Source of the DNA: Diprion similis
Lineage: Eukaryota > Arthropoda > Insecta > Hymenoptera > Diprionidae
DNA: 64,000 nucleotides
Direction: 5' to 3'
Assembly: GCF_021155765.1 (NCBI RefSeq)
Contig: NC_060113.1
Span: 3,759,001 to 3,823,000 of the forward strand
Part shown: positions 52,682-64,000 of the stretch, in pieces
How the letters are laid out: each line of letters starts with the position of its first letter
How positions within the stretch are numbered: position 1 is the stretch's first letter
Made by a program: the position numbers and the translations under genes
Notes under the pieces: generated by a model
The model's database searches: none
What the model saw: only the letters and a program-made list of their open reading frames with translations
Told to the model about the DNA's origin: nothing

Positions 52682-54869
52682 CTGCGATAGTCTTTTCGGT
52701 TATAAATATTTATCTTCATTCCTATATCTGCACTTTGTCGATCTTCTTCTTATCGTCCAGGATGGAAAAGAAAAGAAAAAATGTGTTCGCGGTAAGTTTC
52801 GCCGCAGCGAACCAACTTCCGAAAATATATAATTTTATACCGCGTACGTTGTTATTTATTATAAATATATAACAATATTTTTTAGTTTTTTTTTTTTGTT
52901 TTTTGTTTTTTTTCCTCGACTCCGTAAAAATCAAAGCTAGAAATTACTCGATGAAAATGAAATTACAAGTAAAAGGCTTTCCGCGTCGTCGACGAATCTT
53001 CGATACTTTTTAATTAATTAATTCATTGTTAATCGAAAGTGAAACAGCGATCGAGTTTCAAAGTACGGTTGGATTGTTTAAAATTGTAAAGATTTGTTGG
53101 TGCTTCATGTTGAATTAACAGTTAGAATATTGAATTATATACTTAATTTACACTTCGAACTGTTTATTATATTTTACTAAGACGTTTTTTTCTTACAACA
53201 ACTTTTACAACTGTATTATACGTATATCTATATTCTTGATGGGATCTAACAGCGAACAAATCTTTGTATATGGGGAAAAAAATTTGCGTCCTGTGTTGAA
53301 ATATTGAATTTAAAAACAACTGAAAATCTGCCGAATGAATAATCAAAATTTTCACAAGAGAGTATAATAATAATAATAATATATCGCGTTCATGAATTAG
53401 ATGAGACACAACAATTAAAAAAACTGTTAAAGCTGTCACAGCAGTCAAAGTAGAGTTTCAAAACTATCAAAATCAAAACCCGTGCATTATATAAAAATAA
53501 AGAAGATCAATTGCATGAATAATCGTGAAGCACAGATTTTTAGAATTTCCAAAAATCAACGTCTCCAGTCTATCCTATGCCGGCATTGTAAATTACAATA
53601 TTATACTAACAATACAAGAGCACAACAGTAAACTAATCAACGCAGATTAAATCTAAAATGCAAAACGGCAGCTTTATTTGGTGTTTAATGTTAAGGGTTA
53701 TAAAAAAAAAATTGACCCCCCCCCCCCCCCCAAAGGCCGATTAATAAAATTATTATCGTCATTATAATGACGTTATATAATATGATACATACATATAAAT
53801 TATAAATATATTCTATGTAAACTGTATAGCGTATTGTAAAACTTTTTCGACCAAAGTGAAAATTGTGTTACGAATGTGTTGAGTAACTCATATATGTATA
53901 AGTGCGAATGCGCGTGCGTAAGAGAATAAATTGTAAGTGTGCCAATATACAAAGGAGATGCGAGTGTGTGTATTAAATTAATCGAACAACAAATGTTATT
54001 CGAATGTTCAAAAATAATTTTTCGACAAATAACAATACTGAAAAAGGTTTGTTCGCGTCTCTTGCCTCGTACTTTTATGCAGTCTTCTTATTACATAATA
54101 ATACATAATATATATATATATGCTTAGAATTTGATATTTAGGATATTGTATATGTAATAACGCGTAATAACGCGCGTAAATATATTTATTATAATACCGA
54201 TGAAAATCGCACATTCGTTACGTATACATTACCGATGTATTCGTTCAGTATTTAAGACGCCGTTAAACTGTATAATTACGTCTGACTTCTTGACCATAGA
54301 TTTGGTTTGAAGAAAGAAAAAAAAAAAAAAAAAAAAAAAAACGCTGTAATCTTTCGTCATATCACGTGTATTTCATTTTCGAGTCGCAGCGTAATTTCTA
54401 TATTTACTTAACGTATGGAAAATTGGCCAGATCCAAAGCCTGAAATTGAAGTAAAAGCGGAGATGAAAATGTCACTGATTGAATCACGTGAATTTTTTTT
54501 TTTTTTTTTTCACATTTCTTTGCATTATCAATTAACGGCTGATTCGATTTAATTATACTTTGCATTTTTTGTGCAGCGACAAGCTTTAACGTTCATGATC
54601 GAATTGAAAGAAAACGTGAAGAATAAAAGAAAAACTAGAAGTATTAAAAACTGTATATATATACAAAGCTCGATCTCGATTTTCAAGAACATTGATATTA
54701 AGCTATTAGGCGAAAATATCAATATGACATAAAATGAAATGAACAAGTATTTCAATGCGATAATTAACACGGTATACAATAATTATATACTGTACACGAT
54801 AATTATTAATTATATATTTGCACTGTGCAACACACGCGCACTGTTATATCAATGGTACGTATATTTATA

Positions 54870-55195
54870 TGGGCATTCCATGTCAAATCGACCAGATCCT
54901 GATCGTCGCATCTTTTATTAATCCCGAATTTTTTTTTTGGGTATAATGGGACCTCAAAAATACGTCAAGTAATTTTTTTACATTCTTCTGAGGAAATTCC
55001 TCGCGAGGAATGAGGAAAAAAAAATGCCCAACTCCCAGAGGATTTATTTATTTATTTTCATTTTTTAGAAAAATTGATAAAAAGATTAGTCAAGATATTT
55101 TTTCGAGATCCTACAAGATCTCGTAGAAAATTTTGGGGGAAAACAAAAAAATACGATGGTCTAGATGCTTATCGAGTTGGCATGGAATGCCTCAT
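54870..55195. mobile_element. MITE-like element with GGGCATTCCATG termini
   Basis: The left end GGGCATTCCATGTCAAATCG and the inverse of the right end (GAGGCATTCCATGCCAACTC) pair over about 20 bp. Both sides are flanked by TATAT. It is about 325 bp and non-coding. Similar lone termini occur at 11601 and 29509. Confidence 0.65.
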
Positions 55196-55580
55196 ATATA
55201 ACAATTACAAGATATTATGATAAGGTAATGCGGGGCGGTCGTAAATAATTCTGTACAACCGTATATTTGATTTCGCGATGAACAAAAAAAAAAGAAATAA
55301 AAATAAATTTTAAAATTTACAAAAAAATCAAAAAAAAAAAAATCAAGTAACCGCACAAGCTATTTGAGAGAAGGGCCAAAATGTCGAATATTAGAGAAAC
55401 GGAAGAGCGAACTTTTTTCGTTCAAGATTTTTAAAAATCTCACAAGAAGAAATCAAGCATTGTTGCAAAAAAGCATTTTGATTGCATCAACGATTCAATC
55501 GCATTATATACGTGTATATCTATACGATATAGGTAATAATTATTGTATGATTCTGAGGCATCGCGTACAAAAAAAAAAAA

Positions 55581-55617
55581 AATATATATATATATATATA
55601 TACATACATGCATACAT

Positions 55618-55666
<49 letters not shown>
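55581..55666. repeat. Compound (TA)n / (CATA)n microsatellite
   Basis: A run of about 85 bases made of TA and TACA/CATA units, preceded by poly-A. Tyr/Ile open frames over it on both strands are artefacts. Confidence 0.9.
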
Positions 55667-55669
<3 letters not shown>

Positions 55670-56040
55670 ATTAAGGTACCTATCGCAGAATCTTTTTTCA
55701 AGCGCAATCTCTCGATAAACCTATAAGGTAAGGTATCATATAGCAAAATACTGTTATACAAAACGAAAAGTGTATTAAAAAACATTTATGTACCTAACAA
55801 TCGATATACGCGATGCATTATGGAGAAAAAAAAAAACTATGCCCTGTGAGCTTGCGTGTCAAAATCAAGTACCTACATTAAACAAACGTCAACTATTATT
55901 GTAACATGAAGCACGAGAGAATTTTAATACGCAATAATTATAATAATAATATAACAAGCTCCGAAATATTCGAATCAGACGTTTCTCTTTCTTTCATCAA
56001 TCAAATTTACGTATACGCATTATTAAATCTTACGCTGAAA

Positions 56041-56260
56041 AAGAGTTTATTTATTGTTAACAAATGTATATTTGTATATGGCGAAATAAATGTTTCGTTA
56101 TTATTCGCAAATTTTAGTCAAAGCCATATATGATTTGTTAACAATTGAAAAAAATTCTGTCAATCATTATTTGGCTCAATTAAAATTTCACAATAGTAAT
56201 AACAAAACATTTATTTCGCCATATAAAAATATACATCTTTTAACAATAAATAAACTCTCT
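56041..56260. repeat. Long inverted repeat, arms of about 85 bp
   Basis: The left arm (about 56043-56128) contains GAGTTTATTTATTGTTAACA, ATGTATATTTGTATATGGCG and AAATAAATGTTTCGTTATTA. The right arm (about 56172-56260), inverted, reads GAGTTTATTTATTGTTAAAA, ATGTATATTTTTATATGGCG and AAATAAATGTTTTGTTATTA. About 45 bases separate the arms. No TIR-type target duplication was recognised, so it may be a foldback element or a hairpin-RNA locus. Confidence 0.75.
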
Positions 56261-56875
56261 TCTCATTGATATAAATATAGAGTCGTGTTGCCTTTTGTTA
56301 TATTTTGTTCAACGTATAATATAACTCCTTGATAAATAAACGCGACACGCAAGTTCCGCATACTTGACTACCGCTGGGGTCCACTTATATTTATTAATAT
56401 TTCCTATACACCTAACCTGAAGACATTTGAAAAAAGCCATGAAAAAAATATACATACATATATATATAAACACACACACACACACACACAAACATACTCG
56501 TATAATATCTATAACATAGCTCTATACAAGATGTTTATCGATATATATTAAGAATTAAAAAATTTTAAATTGATAAATATATTTACACATTATACATAAC
56601 TATAATATTATATCTCATGAGCTTTTCCTTTCACGTATATATACATTATATTATATACGCATATACATATATATTTATTTATTCCTGTGTAATGAAAATA
56701 TGCTTTTTTTACACCGAATTAAAAAAAAAATTTAAATGAAAAATATAAAAAATTCCAACATTCGAAATGAAATAAAAAGTGAAATATAAAAATATCGTGT
56801 GAAGAAAAAGGAAGAGCAAGGACGTGCAGATATCTAGAATATGTTCAAATTCCTATTATAAATTATATATTATAT

Positions 56876-57333
56876 GGGGTAGTCCAAACGAAGGTGAACA
56901 AGGTCGCCGATTTATTCACCACCTCTAACAATAAGCCAATAAATACAAATTTTCTAATCTTTTCAGATTTTTTTCACTTGCCGTTTAGGAGTAGGTATTT
57001 TAGATCTCATGATCCATAAACTCGAAGACTGTGCATTTGGGAAAAAGTTTCAAAGAGGAAAATATTGTGTCTTCTTCTGAATTGGTCGAACATAATTTTT
57101 TTTTTCAGAATTTTCTGGAAATCGTAAGTCATCGTTTTGAACGAAATACTTTGAAAAATCGATTTTTCTCGATAACTGCGTTCTCGAATCATTTCAATCT
57201 ATTTGTGAATATTTTTTTTCTTTTTTTATTAAAAAGAAAAACTTTCTACGTTTGACGCAAAATTAGGAAATGTATATGAGGTGAATTAAAAGTAAGAAAT
57301 AAATCACTTGTTCACTTTCATTTGGACTATCCG
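56876..57333. mobile_element. MITE-like element with GGGTAGTCCAAA termini
   Basis: The left end GGGGTAGTCCAAACGAAGGT then GAACAAG, and the inverse of the right end CGGATAGTCCAAATGAAAGT then GAACAAG, match over about 27 bp. It is about 457 bp, non-coding, and flanked by TATAT and ATATATAT. The shared TAGTCCAAA/GTGGTCCAAA core suggests kinship with the 23274 element. Confidence 0.7.
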
Positions 57334-57999
57334 ATATATATATATATATATATATATAATACGAATAATATATATTTACGTTCAATATTTATATCTTATG
57401 ATATTTTAAAAATTTCCGACGCCAGAAGAAACGAACTTGAACACTGATCTCATTATCTCGATCGAAATGTTGAATTATTATGCTTTTTAGTATTGTACAA
57501 TATTTCGTGGCGCGGCTGATAGGGGCGAAGTTATTTATTTAAATGGCATGAATGGCAGTTTTGGCAAAAATAAAATTAAAGCTTGCGCGTGTTTTTCAAA
57601 CCGCGAGATTTTGTTCAGTATTTAAAGTAGGTATTCGAAATGTTTAAAATAAAAACTAATTAAATGAATAAATAAGTTGCATAATAATGACGGAAGATAA
57701 ATATATAAAATGATATATAATATATTATACATAAGTAAATAAATGAATAAATTTTCAAAAAATCCACGTTTTGACCACACATTATTCTAATTATATGTCA
57801 TTACTGCGGTTTCAACTTGATAACTGTTTATATAGCCAATTAAGAGAGAATGTGTATAAAAAATTTTAACAAAGACTTTTAATTTCGACGGCCGTCATTT
57901 TGGCTTTGGTAAATTTTTTCGTTTACAATCTGAAAACATAATCAAAGTGTGCAAAAAAAAAACAAAAAAAAAAAAAAAAAACACAATTTTAACCCGTAC

Positions 58000-58420
58000 C
58001 ACCGAGTGATTGAAATTTTGAATGGAAAATATCTGTATTTTTTTTTTTTTTCTACCAATTCTCAAATATTTTTTACACTCATAATATCTATGAAGAAACT
58101 TAACTCAGTAACTCAGCAGACTCTTTGGAAATATTATGAGGCATGAAATGCAATGTTTACAGATTTTTTGAGCTGTGATTTCTCTGCTTACAAAGATTAC
58201 GTAGATAATGAAAAAAAGTGTTTTCAATTTTTCAAATTTTTTTCATCACAGCTCGATAAATCTGCAAACATTTTATACATCACCTCATCATATGCCCAAA
58301 GAAATTCCTGTGCTACAAATTTTTTTATCGATATTATGTGTGCAAGAAATATTTGAGTATTGGTGTATAAAAAAATAAACGTATTTTCTATCTAAAATTT
58401 AATATTATCCAAACGCCTAC
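58000..58420. repeat. Long inverted repeat, arms of about 175-185 bp
   Basis: The left arm (about 58000-58185) carries ACCAATTCTCAAATATTTTT, CACTCATAATATCTATG, CTCTTTGGAAATATTATGAG and ATGTTTACAGATTTTTTGAG then CTGTGAT. The right arm (about 58244-58420), inverted, carries ACCAATACTCAAATATTTCT, CACACATAATATCGAT, TTCTTTGGGCATATGATGAG and ATGTTTGCAGATTTATCGAG then CTGTGAT. About 60 bases separate the arms. The arms have diverged, yet the pairing is clear end to end. Confidence 0.75.
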
Positions 58421-59574
58421 AAATTCTAAACACATTTTTCTTTTCTTTTATTTTCTTTGATTTGTTTATTTCTTATTATTTTTTTTTTTTTTTTTTTTTT
58501 TTTCGGCACATTTTGATTAAATTTTCAGTACGGGAATGAAAATTTTTTTTTCCAAAGCCGAAATATCGGCTGCTCTAATATATCTATAAAAATACCTATA
58601 AAACTAATAAATGATAATGAACACAAAGCACTGCAGCCATCTGTGAATATTATAACCTTAACTTTACGACAACTGACTTTTAATGTTAAACTCTAGGCCA
58701 TGCAATTATTAATGCCATTGGATGCAGACTTACAACATAATGATATATATATATATATACATAAAAACATGATAATATGTATAATTGCATTTGTTGTGAC
58801 ATGTGATCTGTAATTCTATGCTCTAGGAACGTATTTTTCTTTTTCTTCCAACAAAACCGCTCGATTTCTTTCGATATATATATACATATATTATATATTT
58901 CTAACAATTTACGACGAAGCGATAAATTTTCGTTTCTTATACACGAGAGAAGTTGAACAAGAAAAAAAAACAAAACAAAAAAAAAAATAAAATCATATTA
59001 ATTCTGATCGTACCAACACAGTCAATTTTTTTGGTGACTCTCTACGAAGCTTTTTATACACGATTTCAGTTTTGTTACAGATGATGATATTCATTATAAC
59101 GATAAATTTTCCGACATTTAACGAATCCCTGAGAAAAAAAACACGAAAAACAAAAAGAACAACACTGATATTGAATAAAATTGAACTGTGTGGTAAATAA
59201 AGTATTGTAACCCTGTATGTGATTCTATTGTAAAACTCTACACAACTATTGTAAACTTTCAGAGTTTAATAAAGCGTTTTCACTAACAGTAAATTATGGA
59301 TAGACTAACAATCAGTCAACAATTGATATTAGGTTTAACTTCCGTTCGTTCGATTCCTAAGCTCCCGCTACCCAAATAAAAACGATGAGATTCTTCGTTA
59401 AATTTGTTAAAACGTAAAAACGATCGATTTTAACATAAACGACAGACATAAGATCTGTAAAAACTGCGTTACCGACGAAAAATGGAAAACTTCGTTTACC
59501 CTGCGAGTCGGTGAATGAAAAGCTTAGAAAAACCATCGCGACGCGACGCGATGCTCGGATTTTATTAATAGCCA

Positions 59575-59657
59575 CCAATCGGATGCCGCAATTTCGCACG
59601 TCACCGTCGTCCAATCGAAACTCTCAGATTCCACCCCTGTGTACTGGGACAGCCAAT
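59575..59657. promoter_or_regulatory. Cluster of three CCAAT boxes
   Basis: CCAAT occurs at 59575, 59611 and 59653 on the plus strand (CACCAATCGG, GTCCAATCGA, AGCCAATAGA), with CACGTCACCG between. The DNA is GC-richer than the AT-rich tail to its left. This looks like a promoter, direction unknown. The 85-codon minus-strand frame across it shows no domain. Confidence 0.4.
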
Positions 59658-60922
59658 AGAAATTTGTGAAAATATTCTGAATCGAGGAATCAATTTCCAA
59701 CCCTAAGAATGAACGAAGCAGACGTGACCGGCGTGGGAAACGAGATTTTCATTCAGCACCGAGGCTGTGGAGAAAAATACGTTTTACGCTTTGCGAATTT
59801 CTTAACGCGGGAAACTTGAAGAAAAAAAATCGAATTATTGTCTTTTGAAAAATCGACTGACGTACGATGCAGACTTAAAATCAGTCAGATTTTTTTTTTT
59901 TTTTAATTTTCAGGAATAACCGAGATTCGAAACAATATTGGCAAAAGTCTTTGACGGATGTTTTCTTTATCGAATAATTTCTCCAAGATATTTAAAACGT
60001 TTTATTTCCTACAGGAACCTGAACAATTACGTGAGAAAATAATTATTGTAGGAAATAAATTGAAAAAAAAAACAACCATTCTGCTTGAATGCTATAAACG
60101 AGTTGCTGCCACCACCACCACCACCCCCGACCATCACCCCAACATGCTGAACTAAACTCAAAGACTTGCAGTCCTCTAAAAATTACATACAAGGATGGAG
60201 AATTTTAATGACGTTGCATGGCATACTCTATACATAAATACACGAAGAAATGAAATGCGGCCGCGATTTTTGCGCATTCGAAATTCCTGAAGGATTATTC
60301 TCGGTCTGAGATATTTCATAACGATGATAACTGTTGTGATAATGGAATATGAATCATACAATATCGATATATGTCAGTTAAAAAACGTGACCAAGACTTT
60401 GTGCAGAATTTCAATCACGCTTTGACTGTAGATATAAGATATATAGGTATATCGCTGCATTTGACGCGTGGGAGGAACTCGATAAGAACCCTGGATATTA
60501 AAATCTATATATATTATATTCCAAACTTCAAGTTGAGTAGAAAATTTTTCACCTCGATTGATAACAACGATATTACGATAATATACGATAAATAAACGTG
60601 CAACGAAAAGGAAATGTGAAATTTTTACACGCCGCTGAAGTAAGAATAAACCGAGAAAAATATTTTTCGCCAATTGTAATCCGGATGACGTCAATTCTGG
60701 ATACACGTACTCGGTGAGGAGTACGGTATCAAAAAAAAGCAAAGAAAAATATCGGCGCACTCTCCGTATAAAAAAACGTACAATTTTTACACTACCCGCA
60801 AAATTATATATGTATATATGTGAAGAAAATGTTGATATCATCGATTGATTCCCAATAATTCCGGCGATCGTGCAGAAGTCGGAAAAAAAAGAGGCAGCCC
60901 TTCGTCTCTCGGAGAGCTTCAC

Positions 60923-61069
60923 CCCGCCGCCATGTCTGCCGCCACCGGGGATGTTCCCCTGCGTGTTGGGGGTGGTGGCGGAATGGTGGAAGGGGATGAA
61001 GGTGTATCGACCGGAGTAGAAACCCCGTAGACCGTCAGCGGTGGCCTCAGTTCTCGCGAGACCAGCATC
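60923..61069 (-). CDS. Candidate internal coding exon in a GC-rich island, gene unknown
   Basis: On the minus strand a branch-point-like TGCTGAC (about 61172) is followed by a 45-base T-rich tract. The first AG after it is GGTCAG (ending 61070), and a donor GTGAAG lies at 60922. The 147 nt between are exactly 49 codons in phase 0, reading DAGLARTEATADGLRGFYSG, then RYTFIPFHHSATTPNTQG and ending GGGRHGGG. GC-rich third positions resemble the two confident genes. Two other frames are also open: a plus-strand frame reading SESFTPPPCLPPPGM, and a minus-strand Pro-rich frame. The frame choice is therefore not certain. No partner exon was identified. Confidence 0.35.
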
Positions 61070-61212
61070 CTGACCAAAAGCGTCGTAGAACCGAATCCGA
61101 GTACGACGCCGTGTCGCGAAATAGGAAAAACAAGTAAACAAATAAAATAAACAAATAAATAAACAAAAAGTCAGCATCTGCCTGCCGCAGATCGGCTTTC
61201 GAGCCGCGGAAA

Positions 61213-61311
61213 TTAATTCGCGGTTTCTTCATCCTCGTCTGGACCATCGTCTCCGAGTATATCCTGAGTGCTGCTGCAAGGCCGACAGGATATCGCGGTT
61301 TTCAAGTTCAT
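61213..61311 (-). CDS. Candidate small ORF or terminal exon with acidic C-terminus
   Basis: A 32-codon frame on the minus strand reads MNLKTAISCRPC then SSTQDILGDDGPDEDEETAN and stops. The acidic end looks like a natural C-terminus. CTTGCAG or CTCAG inside could act as acceptor for a terminal exon. It is only 145 bases from the candidate exon at 60923-61069 on the same strand. The opposite strand has an alternative hydrophobic frame, so confidence is low. Confidence 0.2.
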   Translation of the reverse strand: MNLKTAISCRPCSSTQDILGDDGPDEDEETAN

Positions 61312-64000
61312 CTTCACTGTGTCTGGACTAAGTTACTAACGGAATAGTAGAGGACGACGGACCGCGAAGTGAGTATACACGCAACTTGAGCCATATTTGA
61401 TCGCAGGAGAGACCAGGTCCAGCCAATCGCACCTGTTCATCTCCGTCTGTTTGGGAATTGATTCACGTTAGGGACTAGCCGAAGGATTGAAGGATTTAAT
61501 GAAGGATAAGCTACATGTACGATAGTTTGCAGACTGGTATGGGATCAATTAAGCAGTATAATTATACAGCGTCTAGCTTTGTCAGTCCGTGAAGATTAGA
61601 AGTCGATAACGAATAACGCAGCGGACCGAGAATTGATAAGCTTTCATCTTGGGATTAATCGTAAGCTTTTGCGAGTTTTTACCTTTTCGCGTCTCTATTC
61701 GACGTCGACTTGTTACGACGTGATGAAAAAAACTGCACGTAGTTGGAAGTAGGGAACCTATAATATCTACTAAGCGGGGATGTTGATGTTTTCTAGGGTA
61801 ACGTCTGATGAATCTTTTGTAAAAAAAAAATAATTCGTACTGACGTAACTCAATGAGTGAATGCATATCGAAGCTAATAAGAAGTTTAAACAGAGTGTAA
61901 CCAGCGGATGAATAACGGATGGAAATGGTATTGACATTGTTAATTAGGGGGTTAAAAATAACGAACGAAGTATGCAAGGGTTACCGAATAAAAAAAAAAA
62001 AAAAAAAAAAACAAGCCATCGATGTGCTCCCCTTCATCGGTAACTGTAATTGGCATTATAATCGTGTCGCGTATAACATAAAAGAGAGAAGCATAAAATC
62101 GGAATGAAAAGATTGAATTAAAAACCAGAGTCATTTGAACGAAGCAAAAGCTCGCCACCTCTTGGCAGAGGTTTAAATAACGCATCTCCATTAGCGATTG
62201 ACTAACCTTTTTTAATTAGGTCAGTCCAACTCGTTTGTCCAGACCCTAAAAATCACGCCTTTCCTCGAGCATCATGAATTAAACAAGTTATAGCGTTTAG
62301 TACAGCGTAGGCGGGTGGAAAGATCCCCCGGCAATGAAACTCCACGCTGAAAGGTCACCGGATCAGGCGTCGCGACGCACAGGTGATACCCGCTATTTCG
62401 TCCTCGCTGTGTAGGTATATCCCGTATGTTTGTGTGTGTGTGTGTGTGTCCTCCGACTTATACGAAGCCGTATGTACACGTAATGCCTTGGTTAATGCCG
62501 TCGCGTTGAGCAAAACAGGTATGTGTGCCTGTATAATTAACCAGCCTCTTCGATTGTGCCGGGTACTATCATGCATTACCTACGTATCAGCGAAACGTTG
62601 CCTTTTCCACACCGTTTAAGAGTCCAGTGAATGTGAAATGTTACGATGACTACTTCGTTTTATTTTTTCACCAACATTGGAAGTTTCCTGTGATTGGCAT
62701 TTTTATACTGATCGGATTTTTTCCGTTGATGAGAATGAATTTAACACAGTTGAAAACTTTTTAATTATTCCATAGATGCATATTTTTTTGATCCTCTTGC
62801 TTCAATGTTTCCAGTTCCACGTTTTCCACCAATCGTAATTAACGCCATGGATTACGTGCACACATCGTGCAGGTGAACTTTACACGCTTAATTCTTATCC
62901 TCGAAGCTATAACGAAGGGTGAAAATCATAGCCAAGTAATTGGTGCCATCGGTTTGTTTCCCGTGGAATAACTTTCAGCGATTTATCACCGCTGGAAATG
63001 ATCATAGCGCTGAAATAAAACGCGAAGCGAGCTATTGGCGGCCATATTGATTTGATGAGAAACGAGAAACATTGACGGCTTTGATCGTCGTTTTGACTCT
63101 TGCGTGGGTGAATCGCGTTGCGTGCAACTCAACAGCGCAGCAAACGAAAGAAGAATAAAAATGAAAAAGGAGGATTGATTTAATGCACAAGCCTCGACGG
63201 GGTTCCTGGTATCGCCAGTCACTAAATACCGCGAAATTTTCCACTTCGGGTTAACCACCCTTGGATACATCGCTTCTTCAACTGCATATCGTGTGCATAT
63301 TTACCCTCCGTGACTAAGTGCACGTAGATACTTGGATGCAATATTTATACTTTTCCCAGTCACCCACGCTGCTTGGTTACGTGCGTGCTTTCTCCTCGTG
63401 TAAAATCGATTCCCCACGATCTTAACGGTTGTGAATTATCAGTAACTCCACATCGTTTCTTCGACATTGAATTGAACACGACCATTTATTCAGCTTACCA
63501 AGCCGAAAATCCTAAACGCTGGTAATCGGAAGCAATGACTAGCGGGATTTCTCAATTGCAACAGCCTTGACCTTCTTCTAAAGAGGCGGGTTCTTATCTC
63601 GTTCAAACGAAAAGCTTGCGATCTGAGTAGGTATAAAATTTCCACGTCAGCGAAAAAATAAATTTCACCTTGTCCCGCATGTTATATCGATATCGGTTTA
63701 ATTTTACGCGTTATTAAACAGACACGCGAAATGCAAATTCAGTTGGATATTTGGACAAAGCGATCTTTACTGATGATTATTAGGTTATTCAGGGAAATTC
63801 AAAGAATCGAGTGATCTTCCGGTTTAAAGGCACCACGAGTTGTACCGACGAGAGATTGGACCTTTGTTACGTTAACAGTATCTTACAATGTCCATTCGGA
63901 ACCAATTCACCCCGCATTTCCAGCCCTCTGCCAATATTTGGATATATACAATACACCCAAGGGGTGGTTCTATTTGAGGCATGAAATCCGCCTGTTGAAT
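61312..64000. other. Gene-free right end
   Basis: It contains poly-A (61990-62010) and a (TG)n tract (62430-62449). Open frames of up to 131 codons have no recognisable domain. One minus-strand frame (62986-63270) contains a hydrophobic run but no splice or start support. Confidence 0.45.

Larger units (their letters stand above)
51892..59340 (+). other. AT-rich tail after paralogue B, possible long 3'UTR
   Basis: More than 7 kb of very AT-rich DNA with no exon. It holds a TIR element (54870), two long inverted repeats (56041 and 58000), another TIR element (56876), (TA)n/(CATA)n arrays and homopolymers (16-base C run at 53716-53731). It ends with a cluster of AATAAA signals near 59178-59272. 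The layout mirrors the tail after paralogue A. Confidence 0.35.

Noticed and set aside
62986..63270. Minus-strand frame with a hydrophobic run resembling a signal peptide
   Set aside because: The hydrophobic run is internal, there is no splice or promoter support, and the base composition is like the surrounding spacer.
1..64000. tRNA, rRNA, CRISPR arrays or intact transposase genes
   Set aside because: None was recognised on either strand. The repeats seen are microsatellites and non-coding TIR elements.

Overview
This looks like AT-rich nuclear DNA from an insect. The evidence is spliced genes with GT/AG introns, no bacterial-style gene packing, many short terminal-inverted-repeat (TIR) transposons inserted at TA or TTAA, abundant (TA)n and poly-A/T tracts, and short TTAGG-type runs such as the one near 17335. 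A hymenopteran (for example a sawfly) fits, but the order and species are inferences. Most of the window is non-coding. Only three protein-coding genes can be read with confidence.

Left end (1-3750): a minus-strand, three-exon gene for a small Shisa-like membrane protein, with a signal peptide, a Cys-rich ectodomain, one membrane segment and a CC-rich juxtamembrane stretch. Its GC-richer 5' flank lies at about 3260-3700. The visible stop may not be the true end, because a better splice donor precedes it.

Middle (3.7-36.5 kb): a long stretch with no confident gene. It carries many decayed or complete MITE-like elements (at about 6.7, 10.1, 14.3, 21.2, 23.3, 26.6, 28.0 and 30.2 kb), microsatellites, and one weak Pro-rich exon candidate on the minus strand at 24.46-24.62 kb.

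Right part (36.5-59.3 kb): a CpG-rich spot at 36.55 kb and a G-tract foldback element at 36.8-37.06 kb come first. Two plus-strand genes follow, at 37.9-38.8 kb (294 aa, one coding exon) and 50.4-51.9 kb (210 aa, three coding exons). Both encode two-pass membrane proteins with a very basic N-terminus, both have the ATG one base after a splice acceptor, and their membrane hairpins align. I read them as a tandem paralogous pair of a family I cannot name. Each is followed by about 6-7 kb of very AT-rich DNA that could be long 3'UTR. The second AT-rich tail contains two long inverted repeats (56.04-56.26 and 58.0-58.42 kb) that would fold as long hairpin RNAs if transcribed.

Right end (59.3-64 kb): a cluster of three CCAAT boxes at 59.6 kb and a GC-rich exon-like island at 60.9-61.3 kb. 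The best reading of the island is an internal exon on the minus strand. The remainder is unremarkable.

All gene models come from reading splice signals and frames by eye. No database search was possible.
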